In this document: in pieces, positions 11,304-22,955 of the stretch
Position numbering within the stretch: position 1 is the first letter of the stretch
Layout: every line of letters starts with the position of its first letter
DNA from: Rebecca billardiae RCC1528
Taxonomy: Eukaryota; Haptophyta
Assembly (NCBI GenBank): GCA_965240325.2
Contig: OZ251233.1
Location: forward strand, 1,240,001-1,304,000
Reading direction: 5' to 3'
Length of the DNA: 64,000 nt
Notes under the pieces: generated by a model
Told to the model about the DNA's origin: nothing
The model's input: the letters and a program-made list of their open reading frames with translations, nothing else
The model's database searches: none
Translations under genes and position numbers: made by a program

Positions 11304-13478
11304 ATGCGCTGGCTGCACGTCGTGTGCGCGACGCTGCTGCCATGCGCCGCGGCGTCCAGCGCCAGTGGCGCTGGCGACGTCTGCGCGGCGTCGGCAGCGC
11401 ACGCGGAGCGATCGGGCACGCCGCCCCGCCGCATCGCGCGCTGGGGCGACTGGGTGCCACCGGACGCGGCGGAACTGCGCGAGTTTGAGCTCGGCTTCTC
11501 GCAGGCGATCGCTGACAACTCGCACCTGCTCAAGGCGGACCCGACGTCGCGCGGAGCGTACCAAGGCGGCTGCGACCTGAGCCACACGCGCCGGTGCACG
11601 TGGTGCCCGGTGCAAGCGCGCGCGCACGCGCAGGCGCGCAACGGCTCGGCGGCGCTGTTTGCGCACGGCGTCGAGACGATGCTCGACGACCGGCCGCTGC
11701 ACGCGTGGCGCAACGCCGAGCGCGTGCTCGCGAAGCCGAGGACGCACGAGCTGCGCGGCGTGAAGCAGCTCGACTTCTACTGCTCCGCCTTCTTCGACGG
11801 CGGCGCCTTCGTCATCACGCACCGCAAGCAGACGCTGCACAGCACCGACGGCATCACCTTCCAGAAGCGCGGCCGGCCGCGCCTGAGCCCGGACGGCGGG
11901 TTCGACACGTGCCTCTCGCGCGTCGACGACGGGAAGGGCGCGCCCGTGTGGGTCGCGGGCGGCGACGGCGCGGTCTGGTGCGGCGGGCGGCAGCCGAGCC
12001 TGTATGCCCTCGAGCGCAGCGCGGACGGTGGCTTCTCCGGCCGCGTGGCACGCCACGGCGCGCCGCCGCCCACCGCGCGCGCCGCGCGCATGCCGAACTG
12101 CCCGGGTTCGGTGCGCTCGCGCAGGCCCCCGGCGTGGGGCCAGCTCGCCACCAACCGCTCGCTCATCCCGGCGGGCGGCGACGCGTGCACGCACGTCTTC
12201 CACTCCGCCGCGCGGCGGGCGGACGTCGTCTCGACGCGCGCCAACTTTTGCGCCCTCGACGCGATTGGCCAGCAGCACTGGCGGCAGATCCGCGGCGTGC
12301 ACCTGCGCGAGACGCCGTCGGTGCGGCTGCTCAGCAAGACGCAGCTCCCCGCCTCCGAGTTCTGGGTGCCCCGCCTCTCCGCGTACTTCGACCTCGAGAG
12401 CAAGGCAGATCATTACCGCATGCAGGCATATGCGCTGTACGCAGCACCCTACCCCGCGCCGGCCGTGCCCGCCGCCGCGCCGCCCGAGGGGGAGGGCGAC
12501 GCGCTCATCGTGGGCGTGCAGGTGGTGCTCAACTACGCGAAGGCGGCGGACATGCCGCTCTTCGCGCGCAACTGCTCCGCCGTGCGCGGCGGCGCCGCGC
12601 TGTGCGACACGGCAGACGCGTATCTCGTGACCTCGCGCGATGGGATCCACTTTGACGCCGGCTGGGTGTACGCGCGGCAGCCGTTGGTGCAGCGCGGGAC
12701 GCGGCGCTCGGACCCGGACGGCGGCATCATCACGCCGTGCGGCGCGCCCGTCTTCGCGAACGGTCAGACGTGGCTCTTCTACGCCGGCTACCCCGGCTCG
12801 CACGAGAAGCGCGGCAAGCCGACGGCGTACGGCGCGCGATGGCCGATGCACGCGCTCGTCGCCCTCGAGCCGGCCAACGCGAGCGAGCCCGCGCAGGTGT
12901 GGATCCGCGAGTTCGAGCTCGAGCTGGGCGGAGGCGCGGCGCTGTCGGCGGTCGACGTGCTCGTCGGCCGCACCGACGCGGCGGCGGGCGGCGCGGCGGC
13001 GGGCGGCGTGCCGGCGGCGGGCGTCGTGCAGCTCAGCCTCGAGCACGTGAGCGGCATGGCAGACCTGCCGTGCGGCGCGGTGCTCGACCGCGTCACCCAC
13101 ACACTCGCGCCACTCGCGCGGCCGATCGCGGCGGGCGAAGCGCGGAGCGGTCTGCAGGATGAGGGCGACGCCGACTCGCCATGCACGGTGCGCGTGGGCG
13201 CACTCAGCGCGCACCGCAGCACACCGCACGCCGCGGCGACGGTGCGCGTGAGGCTGCATGTTCGGCTCGAGCGTGCGCGCATCTATGCGCTCGCGCGCGC
13301 ATCCATGGCGGCAGGGGTCCGCTCCACTTCCGCCGCTGCGAAGAAAGCCTCCGCAGCTCACCACGCGGGCAAGCCGTCGCACGATCGGGGGCGCGATGCC
13401 AGCACCGCCTTTGGAGTTCGAGTCGGTCACAGTCGCGCGCACCCACTGGCGCCCCATGCGGCATGTGCCGAACGATGA
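11304..13478 (+). CDS. Secreted beta-propeller (glycosidase-like) protein
   Basis: An intronless gene for 724 residues starting with a signal peptide (MRWLHVVCATLLPCAAASS). The middle of the protein has repeated strand-turn blocks, including FDGGAFVITHRKQTLHSTDG near residues 163-182, TSRDGIHFD near 445-453 and ITPCGAPVFANGQTWLFYAGY near 474-494. The pattern of strand, aromatic residue and short acidic loop, with DG-h-F motifs, resembles five-bladed propellers of GH32/43/68/130-type glycosidases or sialidase-like domains. I cannot place it in a family or point to a catalytic triad. The last 100 residues are Ala/Arg/His-rich and look disordered. It is probably secreted or lumenal and could bind or cleave glycans. 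Confidence 0.75.
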   Translation: MRWLHVVCATLLPCAAASSASGAGDVCAASAAHAERSGTPPRRIARWGDWVPPDAAELREFELGFSQAIADNSHLLKADPTSRGAYQGGCDLSHTRRCTWCPVQARAHAQARNGSAALFAHGVETMLDDRPLHAWRNAERVLAKPRTHELRGVKQLDFYCSAFFDGGAFVITHRKQTLHSTDGITFQKRGRPRLSPDGGFDTCLSRVDDGKGAPVWVAGGDGAVWCGGRQPSLYALERSADGGFSGRVARHGAPPPTARAARMPNCPGSVRSRRPPAWGQLATNRSLIPAGGDACTHVFHSAARRADVVSTRANFCALDAIGQQHWRQIRGVHLRETPSVRLLSKTQLPASEFWVPRLSAYFDLESKADHYRMQAYALYAAPYPAPAVPAAAPPEGEGDALIVGVQVVLNYAKAADMPLFARNCSAVRGGAALCDTADAYLVTSRDGIHFDAGWVYARQPLVQRGTRRSDPDGGIITPCGAPVFANGQTWLFYAGYPGSHEKRGKPTAYGARWPMHALVALEPANASEPAQVWIREFELELGGGAALSAVDVLVGRTDAAAGGAAAGGVPAAGVVQLSLEHVSGMADLPCGAVLDRVTHTLAPLARPIAAGEARSGLQDEGDADSPCTVRVGALSAHRSTPHAAATVRVRLHVRLERARIYALARASMAAGVRSTSAAAKKASAAHHAGKPSHDRGRDASTAFGVRVGHSRAHPLAPHAACAER

Positions 13479-13592
13479 AATGATATATGAATTATGATGC
13501 TGCTGATGATATTGAAATCCACGCGTCGTCAAGCAGCAGTTTAAAATTAAAATACTACGACTGCTGTTGAAACTCCCGCGCTCGTTTCCACG

Positions 13593-14939
13593 ATGGCGCC
13601 GCATCGCTTCTCGACGCGTCGGGTCGCGCTCGTGCTCCTCGTGGGCGCGCCGCCTGCGCTCGCGTGGGCGGCAACGCGCCCAGCCCACGCTGGTCTCGTC
13701 GCTCGCGCGCCTCGCCTCGGCCGTGTGGCGCGAGCGCACGTGCCATCGGCGCTGATGTGCGCTCTGGGTGGCGGCAGCGGTGGCGGCGGCGCGGGCACGC
13801 CTGGCGGGCGCGGACGTGGCGGGGACGGTGGAGGCGGGGACGGCGCGGACGACGAGTACTCTCGCCTCTGGCCCTTCTTCATCCCGCTCCTCCACGCGGC
13901 GAACAAGGGCCTGCTCGCGTGGGCGGTCGCCCCCGAGCTGCGCGATCTCGTCGTGCGCGTGGTGGACGTCGGCTTTCTCGGCTTCTTCGGCGGGCTCGCG
14001 GCGCTGGCGACGGCCGCGCCGGCACACGCGCTGGTGGGGCTGCGCCTCGCGCTCGTCAAGGTGGGGCTCGCGCACATGCTCCTCGAGACGCTCGTGAACG
14101 GCATCCTCCTCCCGCTGCACAGGTGCCCCGACAAGGTGCGCTGCGGTGCGCTGCGCTGTGGCGCGCTGCACTGTGGCTGCGGTTGCGCACTGTGGCTGCG
14201 GTTGCGGTGCGGCTACGGCTGCCGCTGCCGCTGCCGCTGCGGTGTGGTGTGTGGTGTGTGGTGTGTGGCGGTGCGTCCAGCGTGTGGTCCGGACGAGGCG
14301 CGGGCCGCAGTGTGGGCAGCAGCGTGTGGCGCTAGCGTGCTCGCCCCTCGCCCCGCGCGTGCCCGGCCCGCTCGCGCGCTGAGGCGCACACCGTGCGCGG
14401 CCCGCCTATGCTCGGCGCGCGCGGCGCAGGGCGCGCGCTCGCCGACGCTGCGGCCGGGCATCTGGGCCCACCACGTGCTGGCGGCTATCGCGTTCAGCGC
14501 TGTGCTGGTCTCGGGCGCGTACGCGCAGGATGCAGTCTTCCTGTGCACGACGGAGGTGACCGCCGCGCTGCCGCCCGCGCTGCAGGAGATGCGGCGCGCG
14601 AGGCGCGAGCGCGCCGAGCCCGAGCTCGCCGCCTCCCTCGTGCTGCTGATGCTCACGGGCTTTGCGTTCCGGTGCGCGGTCTCGTGGGCCGTCGTGGTGC
14701 CCAACGCGCGGCCGTCGGTCCGCGCGATGCTCGAGCTCGCGCGCGGCGAGGCGGCCGCCCCGGGCGTGGCCGCGGCGCGCGGCGTCGTGTGGTCGTGCGC
14801 CGTCGGGCTGGGCGCCCTCAACTGCCACTGGATGCACCGCGTGCTGCTCGGCGCGCGCAAGGCGGTCGCGAAGGCGCGCGGAGGGGCGGGCGCGAGCGGC
14901 GGCAAGTCGGCGCGTGCGCCGGCGGCGGCCGGTGCATGA
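13593..14939 (+). CDS. TLC-like multipass membrane protein with one intron
   Basis: The gene opens with a signal or transit-like hydrophobic segment, then a Gly-rich linker, then several membrane segments. An intron is inferred at 14136-14429: the donor is AAG|GTGCGC, the acceptor GCGCAG|GGC, and between them lies a low-complexity GCTGCGGT/GTGTGGT run with no protein character. The intron is 294 nt, a multiple of three with no stop, so the unspliced frame stays open. Spliced, the protein is about 350 residues. The second exon begins near an HH motif after an aromatic residue (IWAHHVLA) and has LCTTEVTAALPPAL. These fit the H-H and T-E/T-P features of TLC (TRAM-LAG1-CLN8) domains, which is a tentative match. 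Location is probably ER or plastid membrane. Confidence 0.65.
   Translation: MAPHRFSTRRVALVLLVGAPPALAWAATRPAHAGLVARAPRLGRVARAHVPSALMCALGGGSGGGGAGTPGGRGRGGDGGGGDGADDEYSRLWPFFIPLLHAANKGLLAWAVAPELRDLVVRVVDVGFLGFFGGLAALATAAPAHALVGLRLALVKVGLAHMLLETLVNGILLPLHRCPDKVRCGALRCGALHCGCGCALWLRLRCGYGCRCRCRCGVVCGVWCVAVRPACGPDEARAAVWAAACGASVLAPRPARARPARALRRTPCAARLCSARAAQGARSPTLRPGIWAHHVLAAIAFSAVLVSGAYAQDAVFLCTTEVTAALPPALQEMRRARRERAEPELAASLVLLMLTGFAFRCAVSWAVVVPNARPSVRAMLELARGEAAAPGVAAARGVVWSCAVGLGALNCHWMHRVLLGARKAVAKARGGAGASGGKSARAPAAAGA
14136..14429 (+). other. Inferred in-frame intron of the TLC-like gene
   Basis: It begins GTGCGC and ends GCGCAG, is composed of CTGCGGTGCG and GTGTGGT microsatellite-like repeats, and its removal joins two hydrophobic membrane-protein exons. 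Its 294-nt length keeps frame in both spliced and unspliced forms. Confidence 0.6.
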
Positions 14940-15397
14940 GGTGGGCCCTGCAGATGGCAGATGGCGAGACTTGAGTCAGACTCAGCGGCTCGTCGCACGG
15001 TGTCAGCCCAGGTTTCGCAACTTACCGCGCTGACTTGCTGACTTGCTTAGCTATAATGTCGTTGTTAGACTGAAGAAGAAGCGTGGGTGCTCCCTACCGC
15101 CGTAAACCGCGCGTGTGCCCGGTGTGGGCGATAGGTCCACCGGAAGGCGACTGTCAGGCGGGGCTAAGACCGCCCCGAAGGGGCAGGCGGACATGATGTC
15201 ACATCATCACGGATGATGCGTCGGGCAGCCCCAAAACCAGGGTTTGGGGCTCCGGACTGGCGGCCGAGATAGTGCCGGATCGTGCCTCCGCCGGTACGTA
15301 CGGGTAGGTAGATGCGGAAATAACTTGCGCCCGCGACTCCTGTCTCCTGTGGAACGGTGTCACCGAGGACTGGTGCCCAGTCTGACACTTGACAGTC
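14940..15397. other. Intergenic, no gene seen
   Basis: Short open frames only. A CCCCAAA/TTTGGGG inverted pair sits near 15230-15250. No tRNA or other RNA gene could be recognised. Confidence 0.5.
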
Positions 15398-15562
15398 GTC
15401 AGTTATATGATGGCGCACGGCCCCCCCGAAAGGTCTGAGCGGCACTGAGCGAAAGCCGCGGGCCGGCGCGGGCCGGCGCAGGGCAGTGGCACTGGCGCCG
15501 GGCGCACGTGCTCCGCAAAATCGCCGCCGAAAAAGATATAATGGCGCGCGTGATTTTGGGGA
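15398..15562 (+). repeat. C/G-tract dispersed repeat, copy 1
   Basis: The order of blocks is GTCAGTTAT, GGCGCAC, a C run, GAAAGGTCTGAGCG, GCGAAAGCC, GCGCACGTGCTCCGCAAAATC and GATTTTGGGG. The same order occurs at 20791-21055 and, inverted, at 27781-28018. The C run and the following G run face each other and could form a hairpin. There is no open frame. Confidence 0.75.
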
Positions 15563-15699
15563 TCCATATGATTTACGGAATTCGGAGCAGCAGGGAATGG
15601 CGGGCCGTTAAAAGAGTGTAGTCGGAATAATTATAATAAAGCCTTATGGCCCGCGGCGCGGTGCAGGGCGGAGCGCGCAGCGCGGAGCCCGCAGTGCGG

Positions 15700-15803
15700 G
15701 CCCTGAACCACGTTTCAAAAAGATCTTTGATCAAGAAAAAAGGGACGGACGATTTTCAGGGCTGGAGGAGACCGAGTCTTTCGATTTTTTGAGACCTCCT
15801 TTA
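15700..15803 (+). repeat. Dispersed repeat, inverted copy of 1096-1205
   Basis: It carries the same ordered blocks as the minus strand of 1096-1205, from ACGTTTCAAAA to GAGACCTCCTTTAG, with about one change in five to ten bases. Confidence 0.7.
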
Positions 15804-17633
15804 GCATGCATCAGGCACGAAATCGGGGCACGTCCGAAGATTCCCCTATTCAATCGTGGACGGGACGAAGCCTGGCCGTGACTTTATTAGCGAAACGGTT
15901 CGTTACCGGAGCGATTTTGTTTGAGTCGTAGTGAGATGCCGCGAACCGATGTGACCATGTACGTCCCTTGAATCAGTTGAATCAACTATCCAATCGCGCC
16001 GTGTCTGTATCAGGAGCCGACAAGGCAAGGGTCTCAGTAGCCGAACGGCCAACCTCGGCGTATCTCGTCAATACTATCTGTGACACGAAGCGGGAGCCGG
16101 GCCCGGCCCCGGGCGCGCGGCGGGCCGGCGGCTTGCGTTTTGTTGTACGCCGGTTGCGGAGGAGGCGAGGGCGCCACGAGCGACCGACTCGTCGCACTCG
16201 CGAGGGACCGGGGTGAGGACGGCGATTGGCAGGTACGCGCGGCGAGTGGCGCCTGGAGCGCGCGGCTGCGGCGGGTCCCGACTGCCGTCGACATCGCGTT
16301 CGTGCCCCCGCTCACTCCGCGCGCCCCCGCCGCCCCGTGTCGATGCCTGCGCGCGGCCGCGCGCGTCGGGCGCCCGTGCCGCGCCGCGGCAGCCGCCCTG
16401 TATTCGGGCTCTCGCAAGCTCGGGGGCAGCGGCGCCTGATGCCGGACTGATCGATCTCTGAGTCTTCGACTTCACCACGCGCCGCCCTTGCCATGCCTTT
16501 CCGGGGTCTCCCAGAACTCTTCTTGAGAGCAGGCGCGCCGACGATCCGAGTCCATCGTCGGTCGACTCTGAGCGAGGGCTACGCCTCGGAACTGAACGGT
16601 ACTCTACGAGGAGGACGAGCTGCGCGGGCGACGGTGGTGCGTGACGTCCCCAGAGCTGGCCGTGCCTCTGCAACGCGTGCCGAGCCTGATCGAGGTGTGT
16701 CAGCGGCCCGTGCACGCGCTGCGAGTGCGCGAACCGGATCACCGGTGCCCTCGCACCTCGGCACCGTGCTCCCTCGGGCTGTCAGCTCCGCGTGGCCTGG
16801 CGTGCACGTAGAGTTGCGCTCATGCGTCGATCACGCCTCGCGCCCGCCTGTCGGCCGTCGCGCAGGCGCTGGTCGAACCCTACTCGGACCAGTGCAAATC
16901 ATCTCAATCCTGGCACTGCCGGCGCGCGGTGACCGCGGACAGCGGTCAGCAGCAGGCGCAGCGGCCCGAACGAATCCGCGGCCCCGCACCGTGCTCCCTG
17001 GCTGTCAGCTCCGCGTGGCATGGCGTGCACGTGGAGTCGCGCTCATGCGTCGATCACGCCTCGTCGCATCCGCCTGTACACAATCGGCGCCGCGCCGGCG
17101 GCTGCGATGGGCCCGCCCGGCGCGGCGGGCGGCGGCGCGCCGCTGGATGGAGTCTACGGGTTCAAACCCCCAGTTTCCAGGTCTCTCTTCGGAGAGCGTG
17201 CGAATCTGCGATGAAGGATGGCGCGGCAACCTGCCACCGTGAGCCTTACGCACGTTAAAACAAATAAACTGTAGTTGTACGGGCATGCAACTGCCAACTG
17301 GTCTGTCAATGACAATAGACGACTGCGCGACGGAGGGTGCACCGCCACCGCGGGCCCCGAACTACTACGTTCGTTCTGAAACGGAAAAGGACCGCGGAAC
17401 ATTCCTTTGGCGGAACGCGGTCATAAATAGAGTTGAACTCGATCCGGAGTCGGCCGGGCGGCCCCCACTGCTCTGAATTGCGATTCCCGTGAGACCCGTC
17501 CTGGCCGGGCCCGCCAAGCGGTACCATTCCGCCTCCAACGTGATGAATAGATTCTCGGAACCAATACAAAAAAATAGTCATACATTAGCTAGTGCCCTAG
17601 TCATAGTACGTGTACGGGTGATGACGGGCGGGC
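15804..17633. other. Intergenic; one 88-bp direct repeat, no credible gene
   Basis: Bases 16761-16850 and 16987-17075 are direct repeats with about 10% divergence, 226 bp apart. The open frames through 16000-17250 have no domain-like features. A GGTTCAAACCC motif near 17158 resembles a tRNA B box but lacks the other arms. Confidence 0.5.
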
Positions 17634-18827
17634 ATGAAGCCTCCAGTCAACTTCATTTTGGCCATGGCGAGCCGCGCGCTTGCAGCGCTGCTGCTGGCAA
17701 CGGCGCTGCGACAGAGCGCGGGCGCCCGCCCGCCCGCCGCATTCGACGTCACGTACGAGCCCGCCGCGGCCGAGCGCAAGTGGCTCGTGGGCCAGCTGGA
17801 GCGCGGCCGGTGGGTGCACGCGACGCCGGTCGAGGGGCGGATTTGCCGCACAGCCAACGCGCGTGAGCAGATCGCGCAGCAGAAAACAGCGCTCCGTGCT
17901 GCGGACGCGGCGTTCGCGCACGAGGATGTGGTGCGCACCGCATCGGACGCCCTCTCGCGCCTCACCATCTGCCAGCCTGGCCCCTCTCGCGGCGGTGGCT
18001 CGGGTGATGCACCGCCGTGCGACATCGAGCCAATTGAGCCGCTCTCGGGCGTGGCGCGCCATCCGTTGGTCGAGATCGGCTGCGGGCTGCGCGCGAACAC
18101 GGGCGTGATGAACGTGAGCAAGTACAACCTCACCCATCTCGTTTTCGCCTCCCGCTGCCCGCGCAAGGGCTCGGGCGTGGTGCCGAGAGTGCGCTTCCCG
18201 CAGGCGGCTATGTCGTCCGGCCCACCCGCGCCGCGCGCGCTGCTCTTCGACGCCGGCTGCGGCTCGACGTTCGCAGCTGGGCCGCTCACGAGCGACACGG
18301 CGCCGCTGCGCGACGGCCCGACCCCGCCTCTCTCGCTCCCGCTCTTCGCCCGCATGTACGAGGCGCAGTGCATCCGCTTCGACGAGCTGCACGGCTGGGA
18401 GGCAGATCCGGCGGACAAGGCGTTTTGGTGGCAGGGCGTGCCGCACGAGCTGCGGCCGCGGGTGCACTTCCACAACGTGCCCGTTGTGCCCGGCGACCCG
18501 ACCACCGACGTGCTGCTTCACATCGTGCGTACCGCCCGCCCCGAGGACTTCGTGGTGCTCAAGATCGACATCGACAACTTTAAGGTCGAGTACGATCTGG
18601 TCTCTGAGATTCGGACGAACCGGCGCGGCACGAACGTCTCGGCGCTGATTGACGAGTTCTTCTTCGAGTACCACTTTCGGGTGCGCAAGGAGATGCCCGT
18701 GAAGGGGTATCGCTCGATCATGCCATTCTGGCGCGTGCTGGGCAAACGCGGCCATTCGGTTGATGACGCGCTTGCGCTCATGCGCGAGTTCCGACAGCTC
18801 GGCATACGCTCGCACTTTTGGGTCTAG
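17634..18827 (+). CDS. Secreted FkbM-like methyltransferase-fold protein
   Basis: An intronless gene for 397 residues. The N-terminus holds a signal peptide (hydrophobic core ALAALLLATAL); a second in-frame ATG at 17664 is an equally good start. The C-terminal half has the class I methyltransferase layout: FDAGCGS at 205-211 as the SAM-binding glycine loop, WEADP at 255-259 as the acidic end of strand 2, VLKIDID at 308-314 as strand 4, and IDEFFFEYHF at 339-348. The last two are characteristic of FkbM-type methyltransferases, where the paired acidic motif sits near the substrate (family knowledge). Substrate is unknown; a sugar or polyketide O-methylation in the secretory pathway would be plausible but is inference. 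The stop codon overlaps the left arm of the foldback element that follows. Confidence 0.78.
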   Translation: MKPPVNFILAMASRALAALLLATALRQSAGARPPAAFDVTYEPAAAERKWLVGQLERGRWVHATPVEGRICRTANAREQIAQQKTALRAADAAFAHEDVVRTASDALSRLTICQPGPSRGGGSGDAPPCDIEPIEPLSGVARHPLVEIGCGLRANTGVMNVSKYNLTHLVFASRCPRKGSGVVPRVRFPQAAMSSGPPAPRALLFDAGCGSTFAAGPLTSDTAPLRDGPTPPLSLPLFARMYEAQCIRFDELHGWEADPADKAFWWQGVPHELRPRVHFHNVPVVPGDPTTDVLLHIVRTARPEDFVVLKIDIDNFKVEYDLVSEIRTNRRGTNVSALIDEFFFEYHFRVRKEMPVKGYRSIMPFWRVLGKRGHSVDDALALMREFRQLGIRSHFWV

Positions 18828-19407
18828 TCTCTAATCTAGGGCTCCGGCTCCGGTCCACCCCCCCCCCCCCCCAGCTCCGTTACGTCTCGGCCCCGAGCCG
18901 AAGTCAACCAAGCGGACCATGCAGCAGAGTCCCTTCCGAGTGATCCGACCCCCTATTGAGTATTGATGACTTCAACGACGAGAAATGTCGCATCCGACCA
19001 CCTCCCAATTACCAATAGGTTCAGGGCTCTATTTTACTATGTAATTACGACCCGTCCCTTATTCAGATTTCATTATTTTCAGCACAGCTAGTCCGGGAGC
19101 GTTCTGGATACCTGTATACATATGCGAAAGTGTCGCCCGGACTGCTGGGTATTTAGTTATAGAAAATAGAGTCTGAACCTATTGGAGGTCGGGCTGATGA
19201 TGTGATGATCCATCTGGCCGTAATGTCGTCCGCAACTCAGTCAGGGACCGCGCCTGTGGTGGTCTAGGAGCTAGACAGTAGCAGCTAGTGTAGATCATCA
19301 GAGGCAGCGATCCCGCCGATTGCAGTGTCAAGATCACTAGATGTAACGCTCCAGTGACCGGACTGGGGGGGGTGGACCGAAGCCGCGGAGCCCTAGATAG
19401 AGTCTAG
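18824..19407. mobile_element. Foldback/MITE-like element with nested inverted repeats
   Basis: The ends are inverted repeats: the left arm runs from CTAGTCT through GGGCTCCGG and GGTCCACC into a long C run (18824-18870), and the right arm is its imperfect complement (19366-19407). A second inverted pair lies inside (18999-19034 with 19162-19193, centred on CCAATAGGTTCAG / CTGAACCTATTGG). There is no open frame for a transposase, so any movement would need help in trans. The left end begins within the stop codon of the upstream gene. Confidence 0.6.
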
Positions 19408-19929
19408 CTGACTGAGTGAGTGACACTCTTACTCTAGGCTTCTCTAGACGACGACAAGACTAGCCGTCAGTAGTCTAACTAGATTATAGCTAGCTAAATG
19501 GCGCCATGGCGGGCCGTAGGTCCGCCCCTTGTCTCTATCAGTCGGCCCGGGAAAAATAAAATAATATAAATAAAATAATTAATAAAATCGCCTCGCCAAG
19601 AAAAGAAAATCGCCTCGCTCACTACCGGGCGCCCTCGCAGCTCCCACTGCCAGCCAGGGACGCTCTGGACACGGCATCATCATTATTCATTATTGGCTCC
19701 GGTCACTGTCCGGGACGTCCAGCAGGGGTGCATTCAGGCTCTCTGGGGGGGTCTGGGGGGGGCTCCCCCCAGCCGATCGAAGGACCAAATACGCCTCAAT
19801 AAGGCCCCAACTCGCCAGAATTCGCATAGCAGACCGTGTGACTCGCTGGTGTTGGCTGAGGGCTGCGTCGTGCGGCGTCGGCTCTGCGCCGGGCGGCCAT
19901 GACGCATTGCACACAGCCCCGATATCGGC
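19408..19929. other. Intergenic, no gene seen
   Basis: AT-rich patches (AATAAAATAAT runs near 19555-19590) and a G run near 19745-19770. No gene recognised. Confidence 0.5.
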
Positions 19930-20479
19930 GCCTCCCTCGCGAGTCAAGACGGTAGCGTAGTGCAGGATCGAGCAACGCATTGACCGCTGCGGCGCACCGC
20001 GCAGGCCACGCCGCACCTCAGCACTCGCGAACAAGCTCTGAGCCAGCCAGCTGTGGCAGTCCTCTGAGGAGCTGCAGCCAAGCACGAGCTCGTGCGCATA
20101 CCCGTGGCACCACGAGCTGACGGCGCGGCCCGGGGCGCGAGCAGCTAGAAGCCGACAAGCTCATGCGCACGCCCGCACCGCCGCGAGGTGTGGCCGCCGG
20201 CGCGAGCAGCTCGACGCGGACAGCGCGCAGCTTGCTCGAGTCGACGAGCAGCTTCTCGCCCATCGGTGACTCTCAGTGCACGAAGGTGCACCCGAGGCGC
20301 GAGCGCGACAGGGTGCCGCGGCCAACCAGCGGATGCGCCCGGATCAAGGCCTCCAAGACGTCTCGTCTCCTCGCCCGCTCGGCGGCGCTCCATCGTGCGA
20401 GAGACCGGTCCGGGAGCCCAAAAAAAAGTTCAGCACGATGGAGTCCTCCGTGTTCGACTGTGACGACGCGTTCAAACAC
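19930..20479 (-). pseudogene. Possible gene remnant with in-frame TGA and frameshift
   Basis: On the minus strand a frame from 20479 with protein-like composition (VEHGGLHRAELFFGLPD and later RLGCTFVH) meets TGA at 20273-20275 and continues in the same frame with MGEKLLVDSSKLRAVRVELL. After about 20150 the best-looking frame shifts by one (AHELVLGCSSSEDCHSWLAQSL). The alternation of strand-like and final Trp-containing helix-like segments is loosely reminiscent of a PH domain, but this is a weak guess. It could be a decayed gene, a gene with tiny introns, or chance in GC-rich DNA. Confidence 0.3.
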
Positions 20480-20790
20480 GTCGAGGCGTGAGAAGACGTC
20501 GATTACTTCGATGAGGACTACGTTACTTCGTCCGCCGCCCCGGAGATCTTTCGATTGGTACCCTCATCGCCCTCTGGCTCCCAGGGGTTCGTCTAAATGC
20601 ACCCCCCCCCATAGGGTCAGTGGACGTCCCTGACTGTGGCTGGAGCCGCCTATTCATCATTGCCGCCGCAATCATTGCATCGTCCTACGACGGCTCGGAG
20701 TAGATGCCAGAGTGCCCAGACGCAGTGCCAGTGAGCCCTATAGTTCAAAGTAGCTATAACTAGTTGATGATGAGTAGTATAATCAGAGCC

Positions 20791-21055
20791 GTCAGTTATT
20801 TATGGCGCACGCCCCCCCCCCCCCCCCCCCGAAAGGTCTGAGCGTGAGCGAAAGCCGGGGGGGGGGGGCGGCGCACGTGCTCCGCAAAATCAAAAAGAGG
20901 ATGCGCGCAGGATTTTGGGGTTTTTTGTAGGTGGATTTAGGTGTGCACACCGCATAGAGACCCGATATCGCTGCCAATGATTGCGCGTTTCTAGTGGACG
21001 TTAATTTTAACGATATAGTAACTACACCGAGTTACTAGGGGAATGCAGGGTGTCA
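20791..21055 (+). repeat. C/G-tract dispersed repeat, copy 2
   Basis: This is the longest copy seen: the C run, GAAAGGTCTGAGCG, G run and CACGTGCTCCGC core are followed by GATATCGCTGCC, TTAATTTTAACGATA and AGGGGAATGCAGGG. All these blocks are also found, inverted, in 27781-28018. Confidence 0.8.
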
Positions 21056-21075
21056 GAATGAATTAAATATAGTAC

Positions 21076-21133
21076 ATGATCGGCTACGCCGATCTTCGGG
21101 TAGTAAACAACGAAGTTGAGGGCGCACGGCCCT
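21076..21133 (+). repeat. 58-bp repeat with hairpin, copy at 25886-25943
   Basis: The unit starts with the perfect palindrome GATCGGCTACGCCGATC and runs through GGGTAGTAAACAACGAAG to GGGCGCACGGCCCT, itself palindromic. Its 58 bases are identical to 25886-25943. Confidence 0.85.

Positions 21134-22955
<1,822 letters not shown>

Noticed and set aside
11100-14171. 1,023-codon minus-strand frame
   Set aside because: It is antisense to the secreted beta-propeller and TLC-like genes and has an Arg/His/Ala-rich composition typical of a GC-driven shadow.
17120-17190. Possible tRNA (GGTTCAAACCC)
   Set aside because: No matching acceptor, D or anticodon stem could be folded around it.
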